A stretch of 64,000 bases of DNA. Origin: Rhizophagus irregularis (taxonomy: Eukaryota; Glomeromycota; Glomeromycetes; Glomerales; Glomeraceae). This document shows positions 23,970 to 37,548 of this stretch, one piece after another; position 1 is the first letter of the stretch, and each line of letters begins with the position of its first letter. The position numbers and the translations under genes are program-made. The notes below the pieces were generated by a model that worked only from the letters and a program-made list of their open reading frames with translations, was not told the origin of the DNA and did no database searches. Location: contig NC_089433.1 of assembly GCF_026210795.1 (NCBI RefSeq), positions 1,885,001-1,949,000 of the forward strand. The letters run 5' to 3'.

Positions 23970-24470
23970 ATTTCTTAGATTTACGGTGCAATATTTTGAA
24001 ACTTTTCGAAAATGTAATATTTCATAATTTTACGTCATGGGATTTTCGTAGGTTTACGGGTGCAATATTTCGAAACTTTTCGAAATGTAATAAATATTTC
24101 GTAATTTTACGTTGTAGGATTTTCGTAGGTTTACGGGTGCAATATTTCGAAACTTTTCGAAAGTGTAATATTTCATAATTTTACGTCGTAGGATTTTCGT
24201 AGGTTTACGGGTGCAATATTTCGAAACTTTTCGAAAATGTAATATTTCGTAATTTTACGTCGTAGGATTTCGTAGGTTTACGGTATAATATTTCGAAACT
24301 TTTCTGAAGGTATAATATTTCGTAATTTTACATCGCAGAATTTCGTAGGTTTACGGTATAATATTTCGAAACTTTTCCGAAAGTATAACATTTCATAATT
24401 TTACATCGCAGAATTTTGCAGGTTTACGGTACAATATTTCGAAACTTTTCCAAAATATTATTATTTCGCG
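23970..24470. repeat. About seven copies of a 74-bp repeat (left end array)
   Basis: The unit includes GCAATATTTCGAAACTTTTC, then GTAATATTTCGTAATTTTACG, then a GTAGGATTTTCGTAGGTTTA block. Units diverge towards the inside of the element. Short blocks (AATATTTCG, TTTTACG) recur in the 51-bp array at the opposite end. Confidence 0.85.
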
Positions 24471-24479
24471 AACTTTTTT

Positions 24480-24850
24480 CACAAATTCAAGTGATTAATA
24501 TATGTAATTACAAAATAATATTTTTCACTGTAACTTACACGTAATATTTTATAAATTTATGTAATTTTTGTATTTTTATTCAAAATATAGCTACAATAAA
24601 TAATTTGTATTTAAAACTATCATAATATTGCGTTCAATCTCGTCAATAGAATTTTTTTAATCTTATTTGTCGCTCATCTTCATTTATTTGACTTTCGTTC
24701 TTTAACTTTTTATTTTTCAACTTCACTTCTATTTCATCTGTGATTAATATTTTGCTATATCTAATATTATAAAATAAAAGTCATTTGGATAACATTATTT
24801 GTTAATATCAAAAGGATGTGTTGTAAAAACAAATTGTTATTAAAACTTAA
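24480..24850. other. AT-rich spacer, nothing recognised
   Basis: About 370 bp between two tandem arrays. No ORF, splice-bounded gene or repeat was recognised. Confidence 0.5.
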
Positions 24851-25076
24851 CCTATAAACATAATTGTAATAAAGTCGTACGAACATTAACGAAATTATGA
24901 AGTACATACCTTCAGTCCTTTTACACTGCTACGTTGATAGCATGCGTTAAATTCATTTCTGCATCAACGAATATTACAAGATCAAAAGTTAGACCAACAG
25001 TTATCATTATGCGTGATTATTAATATTTTTTATAAAAAAAAAGTAAACTTACGAACATTAACGAAATTGTGAGGTA

Positions 25077-26142
25077 CACTCCCCGGTAAAAAGTATCCGA
25101 CCACCCTAAAAATTAAAAAATCTTAAAAAATTCAGTTGGCCCAACAATAAATTTATATTTACTTTACTAAAAATGACCAATTTTTTGAAATATTTTTATA
25201 GACCTAGATACAATGGCTTTCAAAACAATTGTGCAATTATTTTGTAAAATTTTTAAAATATATCAAGATATATTTAAGGTATTTTTGAGATTAAAATATT
25301 AAAATAATATCAAAGTTAATTATATTATAATAATAAAATAATAACAAAAACATTAAAAAATTATTGTGATATTATTTTAAGTTATTTTTATAGACCTAGA
25401 TACAATACAATTACAAAATAATAGCAAAAATATAATAAAAACATTTTGATGTATTAAATGTATTTTTATAGTATTTTAAAATTATTACAAAATCATTTCA
25501 AAAAATTGGCCATTTTTAGTAAAGTATTTTAAAAGTTTGAGACATGAGACACTTTTTTAAAAGTGTTTTTTTAGCTTAATTATTAGTAAAAATTGGCGGA
25601 CATTTTTAATTCTAAAAATGGCAAAATTCTTAACTTTTTAACTAGAGCAGTTACGGCCAAATGAATTCCAGAAATCAATTCTTTGACTAAAAAATAGCTT
25701 ATGTTTAAAAAATCAGAAAGATTGGACTGGTAGTTGCCGAAAAATCCACCACTGAAGATCATAATTTTTATATGTAAAAACGGTAAAATCACCATTTTTG
25801 CCAAATTTTAGTATAAAAATTATGATCTTCAGTGGTGGATTTTTCGGCAACTACCAGTCCAATCTTTCTGATTTTTTAAACATAAGCTACTTTTTAGTCA
25901 AAGAATTGATTTCTGGAATTCATTTGGCCGTAACTGCTCTAGTTAAAAAGTTAAGAATTTTGCCATTTTTAGAATTAAAAATGTCCGCCAATTTTTACTA
26001 ATAATTAAGCTAAAAAAACACTTTTAAAAAAGTGTCTCATGTCTCAAACTTTTAAAATAAATATAAATTTATTGTTGGGCCAACTGAATTTTTTAAGATT
26101 TTTTAATTTTTAGGGTGGTCGGATACTTTTTACCGGGGAGTG
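25077..26142. mobile_element. Tc1/mariner-like palindromic element, TA duplication
   Basis: The inverted ends are CACTCCCCGGTAAAAAGTAT, and the flanking dinucleotide TA is duplicated (25075-25076 and 26143-26144). Removing it restores the tandem-repeat unit. The element is almost wholly palindromic about a centre near 25797: each arm is about 345 bp once the nested element at 25162 is removed. TA duplication and the absence of a transposase indicate a non-autonomous Tc1/mariner-type element. The mirrored arms give matching spurious ORFs on both strands. Confidence 0.88.
25162..25524. mobile_element. 363-bp TA-flanked MITE nested in the left arm
   Basis: Inverted ends CTTTACTAAAAATGRCCAAT extend about 30 bp and are flanked by TA on both sides (25160-25161 and 25525-25526). 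It is present only in the left arm of the surrounding palindrome, so it inserted after the palindrome formed. It has TAGACCTAGATACAA repeats inside and no ORF. Confidence 0.85.
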
Positions 26143-27789
26143 TACATACCTTCCACTCCTTCTACACTATTACGTTGAGAACATGCGTTAAATTCATCTC
26201 TACATCAAACAAACATTACAAGTTCAAAAAGTTGGACCAAACAGTTGTGATTATTATTAAAAAGTCGTAAACATACGAACATTAACGAAATTAAGGAATA
26301 CATACCTTCCATCCCTTCTACACTATTACGTTGGGAGCACGCGTTAACTTTATTTCTACAAGTTCAAAAGGTTAAACCAACAGTTTCAATATGCGTGATT
26401 ATTAATATTTTTTATAAAAAAGACGTAAACATACAAACATTAATGAAATCGTGAAGTATATACCTTCCATTTCTTCTACACTACTACGTTGAGAGCGTTA
26501 AATTCATCTCTACATCAAACAAACATTACAAGTTCAAAAAGTTGGACCAAACAGTTGTGATTATTATTAAAAAGTCGTAAACATACGAACATTAACGAAA
26601 TTAAGGAATACATACCTTCTATCCCTTCTACACTATTACGTTAAGAGCACGCGTTAACTTTATTTCTATAAGTTCAAAAAGTTAAACTAACAGTTTCAAT
26701 ATGCGTGATTATAAATATTTTTTATAAAAAAGACGTAAACATACGAACATTAACGAAATCGTGAAGTACATACCTTCCATTCCTTCTACACTACTACGTC
26801 AAACAAACAATTACAAGTTCAAAAAGTTGGACCAACAGTTGTGATTATTATTAAAAAGTCGTAAACCTACGAACATTAACGAAATTAAGGAATATATACC
26901 TTCCATCTCTTCTACACTATTACGTTGAGAGCACGCGTTAACTTTATTTCTACAAGTTCAAAAAGTTAAACCAACAGTTTCAATATGCGTGATTATTAAT
27001 ATTTTTTATAAAAAAAGACGTAAACATACGAACATTAACGAAATCGTGAAGTACATACCTTCCATTCCTTTTACACTACTACGTTGAGAGCGTTAAATTC
27101 ATTTCTGCATCAACGAATATTCAAGTTCAATAAGTTGGGCCAACAGTTATCATTTTATGTGATTATTAATATTTTTATAAAAAAGACGTAAACATACGAA
27201 CATTAACGAAATTATAAAGTACAAATACCTTCCATTCCTTCTACACTACTACATTGAAAGCACGCGTTAACTTTATTTCTACAAGTTCAAAAAGTTAAAC
27301 CAACAGTTCATTATGCGTGATTATTAATATTTTTTATAAAAAAGATGTAAACACATTAACGAAATTACAAAGTACAAATACCTTCCATTCCTTCTACACT
27401 ACTACATTGAGAGCATGCGTTAATTTTATTTTTACTTTATAAGTTCAAAAGTTAGACCAACAGTTATAATTATTAATATTGTATAAAATAGTTAAATTAT
27501 GGAGTATAAATACTTTCCATACCTTTACCATTATATTGTACGCAAAACTTTCCATGAACAATTATTAATATTATGAAATAGTCGTAAACCTACAAATATT
27601 AATGAAATTATGAAATATAAATAACTTCCATACTTCTACTATATTGAAAGTACGCGTTCATTTTTCCAGCAGCTGTTGCAAAGCTTTTTCATGTATAATT
27701 TATTAATATTATAAATATTCATAAAGCCTATGAATATATATAAATACTTTCCATGATACTTCTGCTAGTCTTCTGCTACGCAAATGTAC

Positions 27790-28240
27790 AATGAGCGGTC
27801 CTTGCAAAATAGAGCATATAGAGAATATTAAGTTTGTTTATTTAATTCGTGTTTAGCTATTTTTAGATGATCACATGAACACATGTATATGCCATAATAG
27901 GTTAATTTATCAAATTTATTAGATTTATAAAATTAATTCGTAATCTGTGAGTCAAATTATATGATTTTGGTAGAGTCCTAAAGAATTCTGACCTCGACTA
28001 AATCAAATTGAAATCAGATTTTGATCTATTAAAAAAAAAATTCTTGCATGATAAATATAAAATTAAGAGAAATATGCATGACGTGTTGATAATATATACT
28101 ATATAAATAATATAACAAATAACTAGAGGTTAATTTGTAACACTTTTCACAAATTTATAATTTCTTATGGTCGGCACTTGGCATCAGACTTGATAGAAAT
28201 AAATTTAACTTTCCAAATATTGCGAAAGAGGAACAAAAAA
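27790..28240. other. AT-rich spacer, nothing recognised
   Basis: About 450 bp between the left arrays and the triple gene repeat. No gene or repeat was recognised apart from A/T runs. Confidence 0.5.
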
Positions 28241-28653
28241 ATGAATTTTAACAAAATTGATAAATTTTGTGCGATCAAATTCAAAATAATTTTGTGTTTC
28301 ATGGATAAAAATTCTTTTATTTGTTTAACAGTTATCAGCCAAATGAGAAAAACTCAAATTAATAAAATTTTATATATAAATTAATCACAAAAACGTAAAA
28401 TTTATTGATTTTTTTTTGTTTTTTGAAGAGAGATGCTCTTTTAAATGATTATCAAATAAATTTAATTTATAAAATTTAGAGGAGTGGGGGTATTTTTTTT
28501 TTGAAATTGTACATATCAATTACTAATTCGTAATATTATATATATTATTAATATATTCACCAGTCCTGCCAAACCAATAAAAAAAATAATAAATTTATTA
28601 AAACAAATAAACATATATATAATTATCTTATGCATATAATAAAATTCACCTTA

Positions 28654-29930
28654 TTATACATCATCACATCATCATCTTCATCATCTTCAGTTTCATTTCC
28701 ACTTTCTTCTTCCTCATAGCTATTATCTTCAAAATCAGAATAATTTATGCCCGTTTGATTATTGATTTTTTTCTTTAAAGAATAATATGATTGATTAGCC
28801 ATGAAATGATATTTTATTAAATACTACTACAAAATTACAAACTTACTAAAAATTTTTTAACTTTTTGTTTCATGATATTCTTTTTCAACATTATTTCGTC
28901 ATGATTTGGGTTCAAAATTGTTGAGCAGATCGCAAGAACATATGCGATTTCTGCATTAGAATGGTCATTTTGGAGGACTCCGCTCACTAAAACAATCGAA
29001 GAATTTTTGTCCTTGGGATTCATCTTTGTAAACAGGCTTTCATAACAACTTTTAACCTCGGGTTTTCTTTTTCATTTTGCAATTTCAGACGGCCCGGCAT
29101 TTGTGTTTATAGGTGGTAAACGGGATCCGAATATAGAAAAAATAGCCTCCCTTGATTTTGAGGACAATGTTCCTCTTACGGACCGTACTTGTTTTGTTAA
29201 CTACGAAGAAAGTTAATACTTAATATTTTATTTTATTTTATTAAACATTTTGTTACTATCGAATAAAGACTTACTTGTTTATGTATATTCTCGTTGTAAA
29301 ACGAGATCCAATCGTCTTCAGTAAAATTAGAGAAAAAACTTGCATGGTTCAGTGATAAATATCCTTCAACCGCTCCACAACATTCATCTTTTGTTGGGTA
29401 AATCGATACTTTTATTAATAATTTCGAAACATTTTTCACAACATCCTAAAATTAGTTGAAATTCAAAATAATTAGAATGTAAATAAATAATAAAACTAAA
29501 TATTTCAAAGATATTCTTACCGCTATGAATGATTCTTTAACGCTTGATGTCAAATTTATTTTATCAGAAAGTAAAGTTTTTAACTCGGATTTAAACTCTT
29601 GTATTTCTTTACTTAAAGTATCGATTTTATTTTCAATCTTTGTTAATCGATCTACCACAATTACAATAAATATTAATTAATTACAAGATAATTTTATTAA
29701 TTTCTTAAATATTTGCGAATACCTTCAATTTTTGAATTTACAGGAAGCCATTTCTTAGTCTGAGTAACATAAATTTCGTCATTGATGGTTTCGTTGGTGT
29801 TGATGTTGGTTTTACTGCTGTTGCTTCTACTTCTGATTCGGCCTCTATCACTGCGCTTATGATTCCCTTCGATTAGCAATTCCTCAATTTTCTTACGAGA
29901 GGATTCTCTCAATTTATTTCCTGATTCCAT
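28654..29930 (-). pseudogene. Unrecognised coiled-coil protein, tandem copy 1 (broken)
   Basis: Exons 29930-29723, 29651-29521, 29445-29275, 29200-28847 and 28772-28654 share splice sites with tandem copy 3. A TGA in exon 4 (near 29079) stands where copies 2 and 3 have TGG in AKWK. A small in-frame deletion follows near 28980. The N-terminus is polar and basic (RKKIEELLIEGNHKRSD), then comes a heptad-like stretch (DRLTKIENKIDTLSKEIQEF). Function is unknown. The shared splice pattern shows it was once the same gene. Confidence 0.75.
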
Positions 29931-29994
29931 AATGATACTTTTGAAAAATGGGATTTCTTACAATTTAAGAAAAAAAGAAATATTTCTGAAGGAA

Positions 29995-31010
29995 AAAAAT
30001 TGACCATTATTTATGAAAAAAAAAAACTCTTTAAACCCAAATCAAGCAATTTTTCGTACCAGTCATTAACAGAAACTTTCGAATACTCAATAATTACATC
30101 ATGCAAATTTTCGTACCAGTCATTAAGCAGAACCGCAGAAACTCTCTTAGTAATAATTATGTCAGTTGAGGAAATAAAAACATATACACATGAACATAAG
30201 GATAAATTCGCATAATTACTCATTATTCTAAACCAGAAAAAGAAACTTTCTTAGTAATAATTATGTCAGTTGAGGAAATAAAAACAAATGCACGTGAACA
30301 TAAGGATAAATTCACATAATTTCGATTACTTACTCATTATTCTAAACCAGGTAATTTTTTCGTACCAGTCATTAAAGTAGAACCGCAGAAACTTTCTTAG
30401 TAATAATTATGTCAGTTGAGGAAATAAAAACACGCACGTGAACATAAGGATAATTTCGATTACTTACTCATTATTCTAAACTAGGCGTACCAGTCATTAA
30501 AGCAGTAACCGCAGAAACCTTCGAATATTCAATAATTATATCACTTTATATGGAAATAAATAATTACGCGTGAACATGAGTTTTTTCCTTGTTATTATTA
30601 TGGATAGAACCGCATGATTTCGATACTTACTCATTATACTAAACCAAGCAATTTTTCGACAAGTCATTAAAGTAGAATCCGCAGGAACCTTGAACCTTCG
30701 AATATTTAATAATTATATCATTGTTATATCATATATGGAAATAAAACATAAACACGTGAACATGAGTTTTATTATTATGGATAGAAATTCGCATGATTTC
30801 GATACTTACTCATTATACTAAACTAAGCAATTTTTCGTACAAGTCATTAAAGTAGAATTTGCAGGAACTGCAGAAACCTTCGCATACTTTGTAGTAATAA
30901 TTATGTCAGTCGTATCTTACATGGAAACAAATAAACATTAAAGTTTTTCTTTGCACGATAAAAAATTTGTATAATTTCGAACATAAGCATGCATACACAG
31001 AATAAAAAAA
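29995..31010. repeat. Minor tandem repeats upstream of coiled-coil copy 1
   Basis: About eight imperfect units of 100-140 bp contain ACCAGTCATTAA(A), GCAGAAAC, GTAATAATTATGTCAGT and TACTCATTATTCTAAACCA. They lie directly 5' of the minus-strand gene, so they may hold its promoter or protein-binding sites. ORFs here are repeat by-products. Confidence 0.7.
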
Positions 31011-31564
31011 TCTAATGATACCACTCCTGAGTGAAATAAAATTCCAACTCGATATATATTAGTCAGGGTTGTTTGATCAGCATTTTTGATATTAGTTGGT
31101 GTGATCGATCAGACAATGAACTCCAGTCTAACCAATAAAAAATAGAACAATTTACGAATCAATTGTAACTATGAATTTTAACAAAATTACGATCAAATTC
31201 AAAATAATTTTTTGTGTTTCATGTATAAAAATTCTTTTATTTGTTTAACAGTTATCAGCCAAATGAGAAAACTCAAATTAATAAAATTTTATATACAAAT
31301 TAATCGCAAAAACGTAAAATTTTATTGATTTGTTTTTTGAAGGAGATGCTCTTTTAAATGATTATCAAATAAATGTAATTTATAAAATTTAGAAGAGTGG
31401 GGGCATTTTTTTTTTTGAAATTATACATATCAATTACTAATTCGTAATATTTGTTATATTATTAATATATTCACCAGTCCTACCAAACCAATAAAAAAAA
31501 TAATAAATTTATTAAAAAAAATAAACATATATATAATTATCTTATGCATATAAAATTCACCTTA

Positions 31565-32832
31565 TTATACATCATCTTCTTCATCATCTTCAGTTTCATT
31601 TCCACCTTCTTCTTCCTCATAGTTATTATCTTCAAAATCGGAATATTTTATGGCCGTTTGATTATTGATTTTTTCCTTTAAAGAATAATATGATTGATTA
31701 GCCATGAAATGATATTTTATTAAATACTACTACAAAATTACAAACTTGCTAAAAATTTTTTAACCTTTTGTTTCATGATATTCTTTTTCAACATTATTTC
31801 GTCATGATGTGGGTTCAAAATTGTTGAGCAGGTCGCAAGAACATATGCGAGTTCTGCATTAGAATTGCCACCTTGGAGAACTCTGTCAATAACGCTTGCT
31901 AAAACAATTGAAGAATTTTTGTCCTTGGGATTCATTTTTTTGAACAGGCCTTCAAAACAATCTTTAACTTCAGATTTTCTTTTCCATTTTGCTACTTCAG
32001 ACGGCCCGGCATTTGTGTTTATAGGTGGTAAACGGGATCCGAATATAGAAAAAATAGCCTCCATTGATTTCAAGGACAATGTTCTTCTTATGGACCGTAC
32101 TTGTTTTATTAACTTTACGAAGAAAGTTAAAGTTAATACTTAATATTTTATTTATTTTATTAAACATTTTGTTATCGAATAAGGACTTACTTGTTTATGT
32201 ATATTCTCGTTATAATACGCGATCCAATCGTCTTCAGTAAAATTAGAGAAAAAACTCGCATGGTTCAGTATTAAATATCCTTCAACCGCTCCATAACATT
32301 CATCTTTTGTTGGGTAAATTGATACTTTTATTAATAATTTCAAAACATTTTTCACAACATCCTAAAATTAGTCGAAATTCAAAATAATTAGAATGTAAAT
32401 AAATAATAAAACTAAATATTTCAAAGATATTCCTACCACTATGAATGATTCTTTAACGCTTGATGACAAATTTATTTTATCAGAAAGTAAAGTTTTTAAC
32501 TCGGATTTAAACTCGTGTATTTTTTTACTTAAAGTATCAATTTTATTTTCAATCTTTGTTAATCGATCTACCATAATTATAATAAATATTAATTATAAGA
32601 TAATTTTATTAATTTCTTAAATATTTGCGAATACCTTCAATTTTTGAATTTGCAGGAAGCCATCTCTTAGTTTGAAGAATGCTAACTTCGTCATTAATGG
32701 TTTCGTTGGTGTTGATGTTGGTTTGTTTCTGCTTCGGCTTTGGCTTCTATCACTGCGCTTATGATTCCCTTCGATTAGCAATTCCTCAATTTTCTTACGA
32801 GAGGACTCTCTCAATTTATTTCCTGATTCCAT
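31565..32832 (-). pseudogene. Unrecognised coiled-coil protein, tandem copy 2 (frameshifted)
   Basis: It has the same five-exon layout as copy 3. Exon 1 lacks about 10 nt near 32725 relative to copy 3, which shifts the frame before the first splice site. Exons 2-4 stay open, including the exon 4 helical domain (WKRKSEVKDCFEGLFKKMN ... SNAELAYVLATC), and the acidic tail exon is also recognisable. A downstream start could give a shorter protein without the basic N-terminus; I cannot tell whether one is used. Confidence 0.75.
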
Positions 32833-32894
32833 AATGATACTTTTGAAAAAGTGGGATTTCTTACAATTTAAGAAAAAAAAATATTTCTGAAGGA

Positions 32895-33960
32895 AAAAAA
32901 TTGACCATTATTTATGAAAAAAAAAACTCTTTAAACCCAAATCAAGCAATTTTTCGTACCAGTCATTAACAGAAACTTTCGAATACTCAATAATTACATC
33001 ATGCAAATTTTCGTACCAGTCATTAAGCAGAACCGCAGAAACTCTCTTAGTAATAATTATGTCAGTTGAGGAAATAAAAACATATACATATGAACATAAG
33101 GATAAATTCGCATAATTACTCATTATTCTAAACCAGGAAAAGAAACTTTCTTAGTAATAATTATGTCAGTTGAGGAAATAAAAACAAATGCACGTGAACA
33201 TAAGGATAAATTCACATAATTTCGATTACTTACTCATTATTCTAAACCAGGTAATTTTTTCGTACCAGTCATTAAAGTAGAACCGCAGAAACTTTTTTAG
33301 TAATAATTATGTCAGTTGAAAAAATAAAAACACGCACGTGAACATAAGGATAATTTCGATTACTTACTCATTATTCTAAACCAGGCGTACCAGTCATTAA
33401 AGCAGTAACCGCAGAAACCTTCGAATATTCAATAATTATATCACTTTATATGGAAATAAATAATTACGCGTGAACATGAGTTTTTTCCTTGTTATTATTA
33501 TGGATAGAACCGCATGATTTCGATACTTACTCATTATACTAAACCAAGCAATTTTTCGACAAGTCATTAAAGTAGAATCCGCAGGAACCTTAAACCTTCG
33601 AATATTTAATAATTATATCATTGTTATATCATATATGGAAATAAAACATAAACACGTGAACATGAGTTTTATTATTATGGATAGAAATTCGCATGATTTC
33701 GATACTTACTTATTATACTAAACCAAGCAATTTTTCGTACAAGTCATTAAAGTAGAATTCGCAGAAACTGCAGAAACCTTCGCATACTTAGTAGTAATAA
33801 TTATGTCAGTCGTATCTTACATGGAAACAATAAACATTAAAGTTTTTCTTTGTACGATAAAAAATTTATATAATTTCGAAAACATAAGCATGCATACACA
33901 TTATAAAAAATCTAATGATACACTCCTGAGTGAAATAAAATTCCAACTCATTATATATTA
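32895..33960. repeat. Minor tandem repeats upstream of coiled-coil copy 2
   Basis: Same unit types and order as at 29995-31010, with few differences. They lie between the start of copy 2 and the distal end of copy 3. Confidence 0.7.
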
Positions 33961-34411
33961 GTCAGGGTTGTTTGATCAGCATTTTTTGATCACGAATTTA
34001 TTAGTTGGTGTGACCGATCAGACAATGAACTCCAGTCTAACCAATAAAAAATAGAACAATTTTACACATTCAATTGTAACTATGAATTTTAACAAAATTG
34101 CGATCAAATTCAAAATAATTTTTTGTGTTTCATATATAAAAATTCTTTATTGTTTAACAGTTATCAGCCAAATGAGAAAAACTCAAATTAATAAAATTTT
34201 ATATACAAATTAATCACAAAAACGTAAAATTTATTGATTTGTTTTTTGAAGGAGATGCTCTTTTAAATGACATATCAATTACTAATTCGTAATATTATAT
34301 TATTAATATGAATTCACCAGTCCTGCCAAACCAATAAAAAAAAATAATAAATTTATTAAAACAAATAAACATATATATAATTATCTTATGCATATAATAA
34401 AATTTACCTTA

Positions 34412-35677
34412 TTATACATCATCTTCTTCATCATCTTCAGTTTCATTTCCACTTTCTTCTTCCTCATAGTTATTATCTTCAAAATCGGAATAAATTATGA
34501 CCGTTTGACTATTGATTTTTTTCTTTAAAGATAATATGATTAGCCATGAAATCTTATTTTATTAAATACTACTATAAAATTACAAACTTACTAAAAATTT
34601 TTTAACTTTTTGTTTCATGATATTCTTTTTCAACATTATTTCGTTATGATTTGAGTTCAAAATTGTTGAGCAGATCGCAAGAATATATGCAAGTTCTGCA
34701 TTAGAATGGCCATTTTGGAGGACTTTGTCAATAACGCTTGTTAAAACAATCGAAGAATTTTTGTTTTTGGGATTCATTTTTTTGAACAAGCCTTCAAAAC
34801 AACTTTTAACCTCGGGTTTTTTTTTCCATTTTGCAATTTCAGATGGCCCGGCATTTGTGTTTATAGGTGGTAAACGGGATCTGAATATAGAAAAAATAGC
34901 CTCCCTTGATTTCGAGGACAATGTTCCTCTTACGGACCGTACTTGTTTTGTTAACTACGAAGAAAGTTAATACTTAATATTTTATTTTATTTTATTAAAC
35001 ATTTTGTTATCAAATAAGGACTTACTTGTTTATGTATATTCTCGTTGTAAAACGAGATCCAATCGTCTTCAGTAAAATTAGAGAAAAAACTCGCATGGTT
35101 CAGTGATAAATATCCTTCAACCGCTCCACAACATTCATCTTTTGTTGGGTAAATCGATACTTTTATTAATAATTTCGAAACATTTTTCACAACATCCTAA
35201 AATTAGTCGAAATTCAAAATAATTAGAATGTAAATAAATAATAAAATTAAATATTTTAAAGATATTTTTACCGCTATGAATGATTCTTTAACACTTGATG
35301 ACAAATTTATTTTATCAGAAAGTAAAGTTTTTAACTCGGATTTAAACTCTTGTATTTCTTCACTTAAAGTATCGATTTTATTTTCAATCTTTGTTAATCG
35401 ATCTACCATAATTACAATAAATATTAATTACAAGATAATTTTATTAATTCCTTAAATATTTGCGAATACCTTCAATTTTTGAATTTGCAGGAAGCCATCT
35501 CTTAGTTTGAAGAACGTTAATTTCGTCATTGATGGTTTCGCTGGTGTTGATGTTAGTTTTACTGCTGTTGTTTCTGCTTCGGCTTTGGCTTCTATCACTG
35601 CACTTATGATTCCCTTCGATTAGCAATTCCTCAATTTTCTTACGAGAAGATTCTCTCAATTTATTTCCTGATTCCAT
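34412..35677 (-). CDS. Unrecognised coiled-coil protein, intact, 327 aa
   Basis: Exons 35677-35470, 35402-35272, 35196-35026, 34954-34592 and 34522-34412 join with four GT-AG introns of 67-75 nt into an uninterrupted 327-residue frame. The order is: basic, Ser/Arg-rich N-terminus (about 1-60); coiled coil DRLTKIENKIDTLSEEIQEF (about 70-100); a conserved block with VSIYPTKDE and DDWISFYNENIH (about 115-170); a helical domain with EIAKWKKKPEVKSCFEGLF and SNAELAYILAIC (about 175-290); and an acidic tail (YEEEESGNETEDDEEDD). Basic head, coiled coil and acidic tail suggest an oligomeric nuclear DNA-binding protein. I recognise no named domain. It sits in the giant transposon beside a transposase gene, so a TnpA-like accessory role is possible but unproven. 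Confidence 0.8.
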
Positions 35678-35734
35678 AATGATACTTTTGAAAAAGTGGG
35701 ATTTCTTACAATTTAAGAAAAAAAAATATTTCTG

Positions 35735-37300
35735 AAGGAAAAAAATTGACCATTATTTATGAAAAAAAAAACTCTTTAAACCCAAATCAAGCAATTTTTC
35801 GTACCAGTCATTAACAGAAACTTTCGAATACTCAATAATTACATCATGCAAATTTTCGTACCAGTCATTAAGCAGAACCGCAGAAACTCTCTTAGTAATA
35901 TTTATGTCAGTTGAGGAAATAAAAACATATACACATGAACATAAGGATAAATTCGCATAATTACTCATTATTCTAAACCAGGAAAAGAAACTTTCTTAGT
36001 AATAATTATGTCAGACGAGGAAATAAAAACAAATGCACGTGAACATAAGGATAAATCGCATAATTACTCATTATTCTAAACCAGGAAATTTTTTCGTACA
36101 ATTCGCATAATTACTCATTATTCTAAACCAAGCAAAGAAACTTTCTTAGTAATAATTATGTCAGTTGAGGAAATAAAAACAAATGCACGTGAACATAAGG
36201 ATAAATTCACATAATTTCGATTACTTACTCATTATTCTAAACCAGGTAATTTTTTCGTACCAGTCATTAAAGTAGAACTGCAGAAACTTTCTTAGTAATA
36301 ATTATGTCAGTTGAGGAAATAAAAACACGCACGTGAACATAAGGATAATTTCGATTACTTACTCATTATTCTAAACCAGGCGTACCAGTCATTAAAGCAG
36401 TAACCGCAGAAACCTTCGAATATTCAATAATTATATCACTTTATATGGAAATAAATAATTACGCGTGAACATGAGTTTTTCCTTGTTATTATTATGGATA
36501 GAATCGCATGATTTCGATACTTACTCATTATACTAAACCAAGCAATTTTTCGACAAGTCATTAAAGTAGAATCCGCAGGAACCTTAACCTTCGAATATTT
36601 AATAATTATATCATTGTTATATCATATATGGAAATAAAACATAAACACGTGAACATGAGTTTTATTATTATGGATAGAACCACATGATTTCGATACTTAC
36701 ACATTATACTAAACCAAGCAATTTTTCGACAAGTCATTAAAGTAGAATCCGCAGGAACCTTGAACCTTCGAATATTTAATAATTATATCATTGTTATATC
36801 ATATATGGAAATAAAACATAAATACGTGAACATGAGTTTTATTATTATGGATAGAAATTCGCATGATTTCGATACTTACTCATTATAGTACTAAAAAAAC
36901 TTAGCAATTTTTCGTACAAGTCATTAAAGTAGAATTCGCAGGAACCTTGAACCTTCGAATATTTAATAATTATATCATTGTTATATCATATATGGAAATA
37001 AAACATAAACACGTGAACATGAGTTTTATTATTATGGATAGAAATTCGCATGATTTCAATACTTACTCATTATACTAAACTAAGCAATTTTTCGTACAAG
37101 TAATTAAAGTAGAATTTGCAGGAACTGCAGAAACCTTCGCATACTTAGTAGTAATAATTATGTCAGTCGTATCTTGCATGGAAACAATAAACATTAAAGT
37201 TTTTCTTTGTACGATAAAAAATTTGTATAATTTCGAAAACATAAGCATGCATACACAAAATAAAAAATCTAATGATACCACTTCTGAGTGAAATAAAATT
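35735..37300. repeat. Expanded minor repeats upstream of intact coiled-coil gene
   Basis: About twelve units of the same 100-140-bp repeats found upstream of copies 1 and 2. The extra units, such as 36580-37070, explain the greater length of segment 3. The intact gene has the longest upstream array. Confidence 0.7.
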
Positions 37301-37548
37301 CCAACTCATTATATATTAGTCAGGGTTGTTTGATCAGCATTTTTTGATCACGAATTTATTAGTTGGTATAACCGATCAGACATGAACAGTCTAACCAATA
37401 AAAATAGAACAATTTACGCATTCAACCGTAACTTTACGGAAATCCATAAAACTTACCTTATCAAAAAAGGAAAAGTAATAGTCATATTTTAGATTTGTAA
37501 CGTTATACAAGATATTAGTATCGCTGTCGTTAAATATAATAAACTTTA

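Larger units (their letters stand above)
24850..27790. repeat. About twelve copies of a 150-170-bp repeat
   Basis: Units contain ACGAACATTAACGAAATT, ACATACCTTCCATTCCTTCTA, CACTA(C/T)TACGTTGAGAGC and a GTGATTATTAATATTTT block. The second unit is split by the TA-flanked element at 25077. Units decay towards 27790. It is a subterminal array of the giant element, with no ORF. Confidence 0.85.
28241..37430. repeat. Three tandem segmental repeats of 2.9-3.35 kb
   Basis: Approximate units are 28241-31170, 31171-34080 and 34081-37430. Equivalent start codons lie at 29930, 32832 and 35677 (steps of 2,902 and 2,845 bp). Each unit has one five-exon gene on the minus strand and an upstream region of about 130-bp minor repeats. 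Unit 3 is longer because those minor repeats are expanded. Similarity runs over introns and flanks, so these are recent tandem duplications. Confidence 0.9.

Noticed and set aside
25583-26001. Two matching ~70-aa ORFs facing each other
   Set aside because: They are the two arms of one palindrome read from opposite strands. No start context or domain.
28178-28384. 68-aa ORF near the start of the first segmental repeat
   Set aside because: The equivalent positions in the second and third repeat units do not keep this frame.
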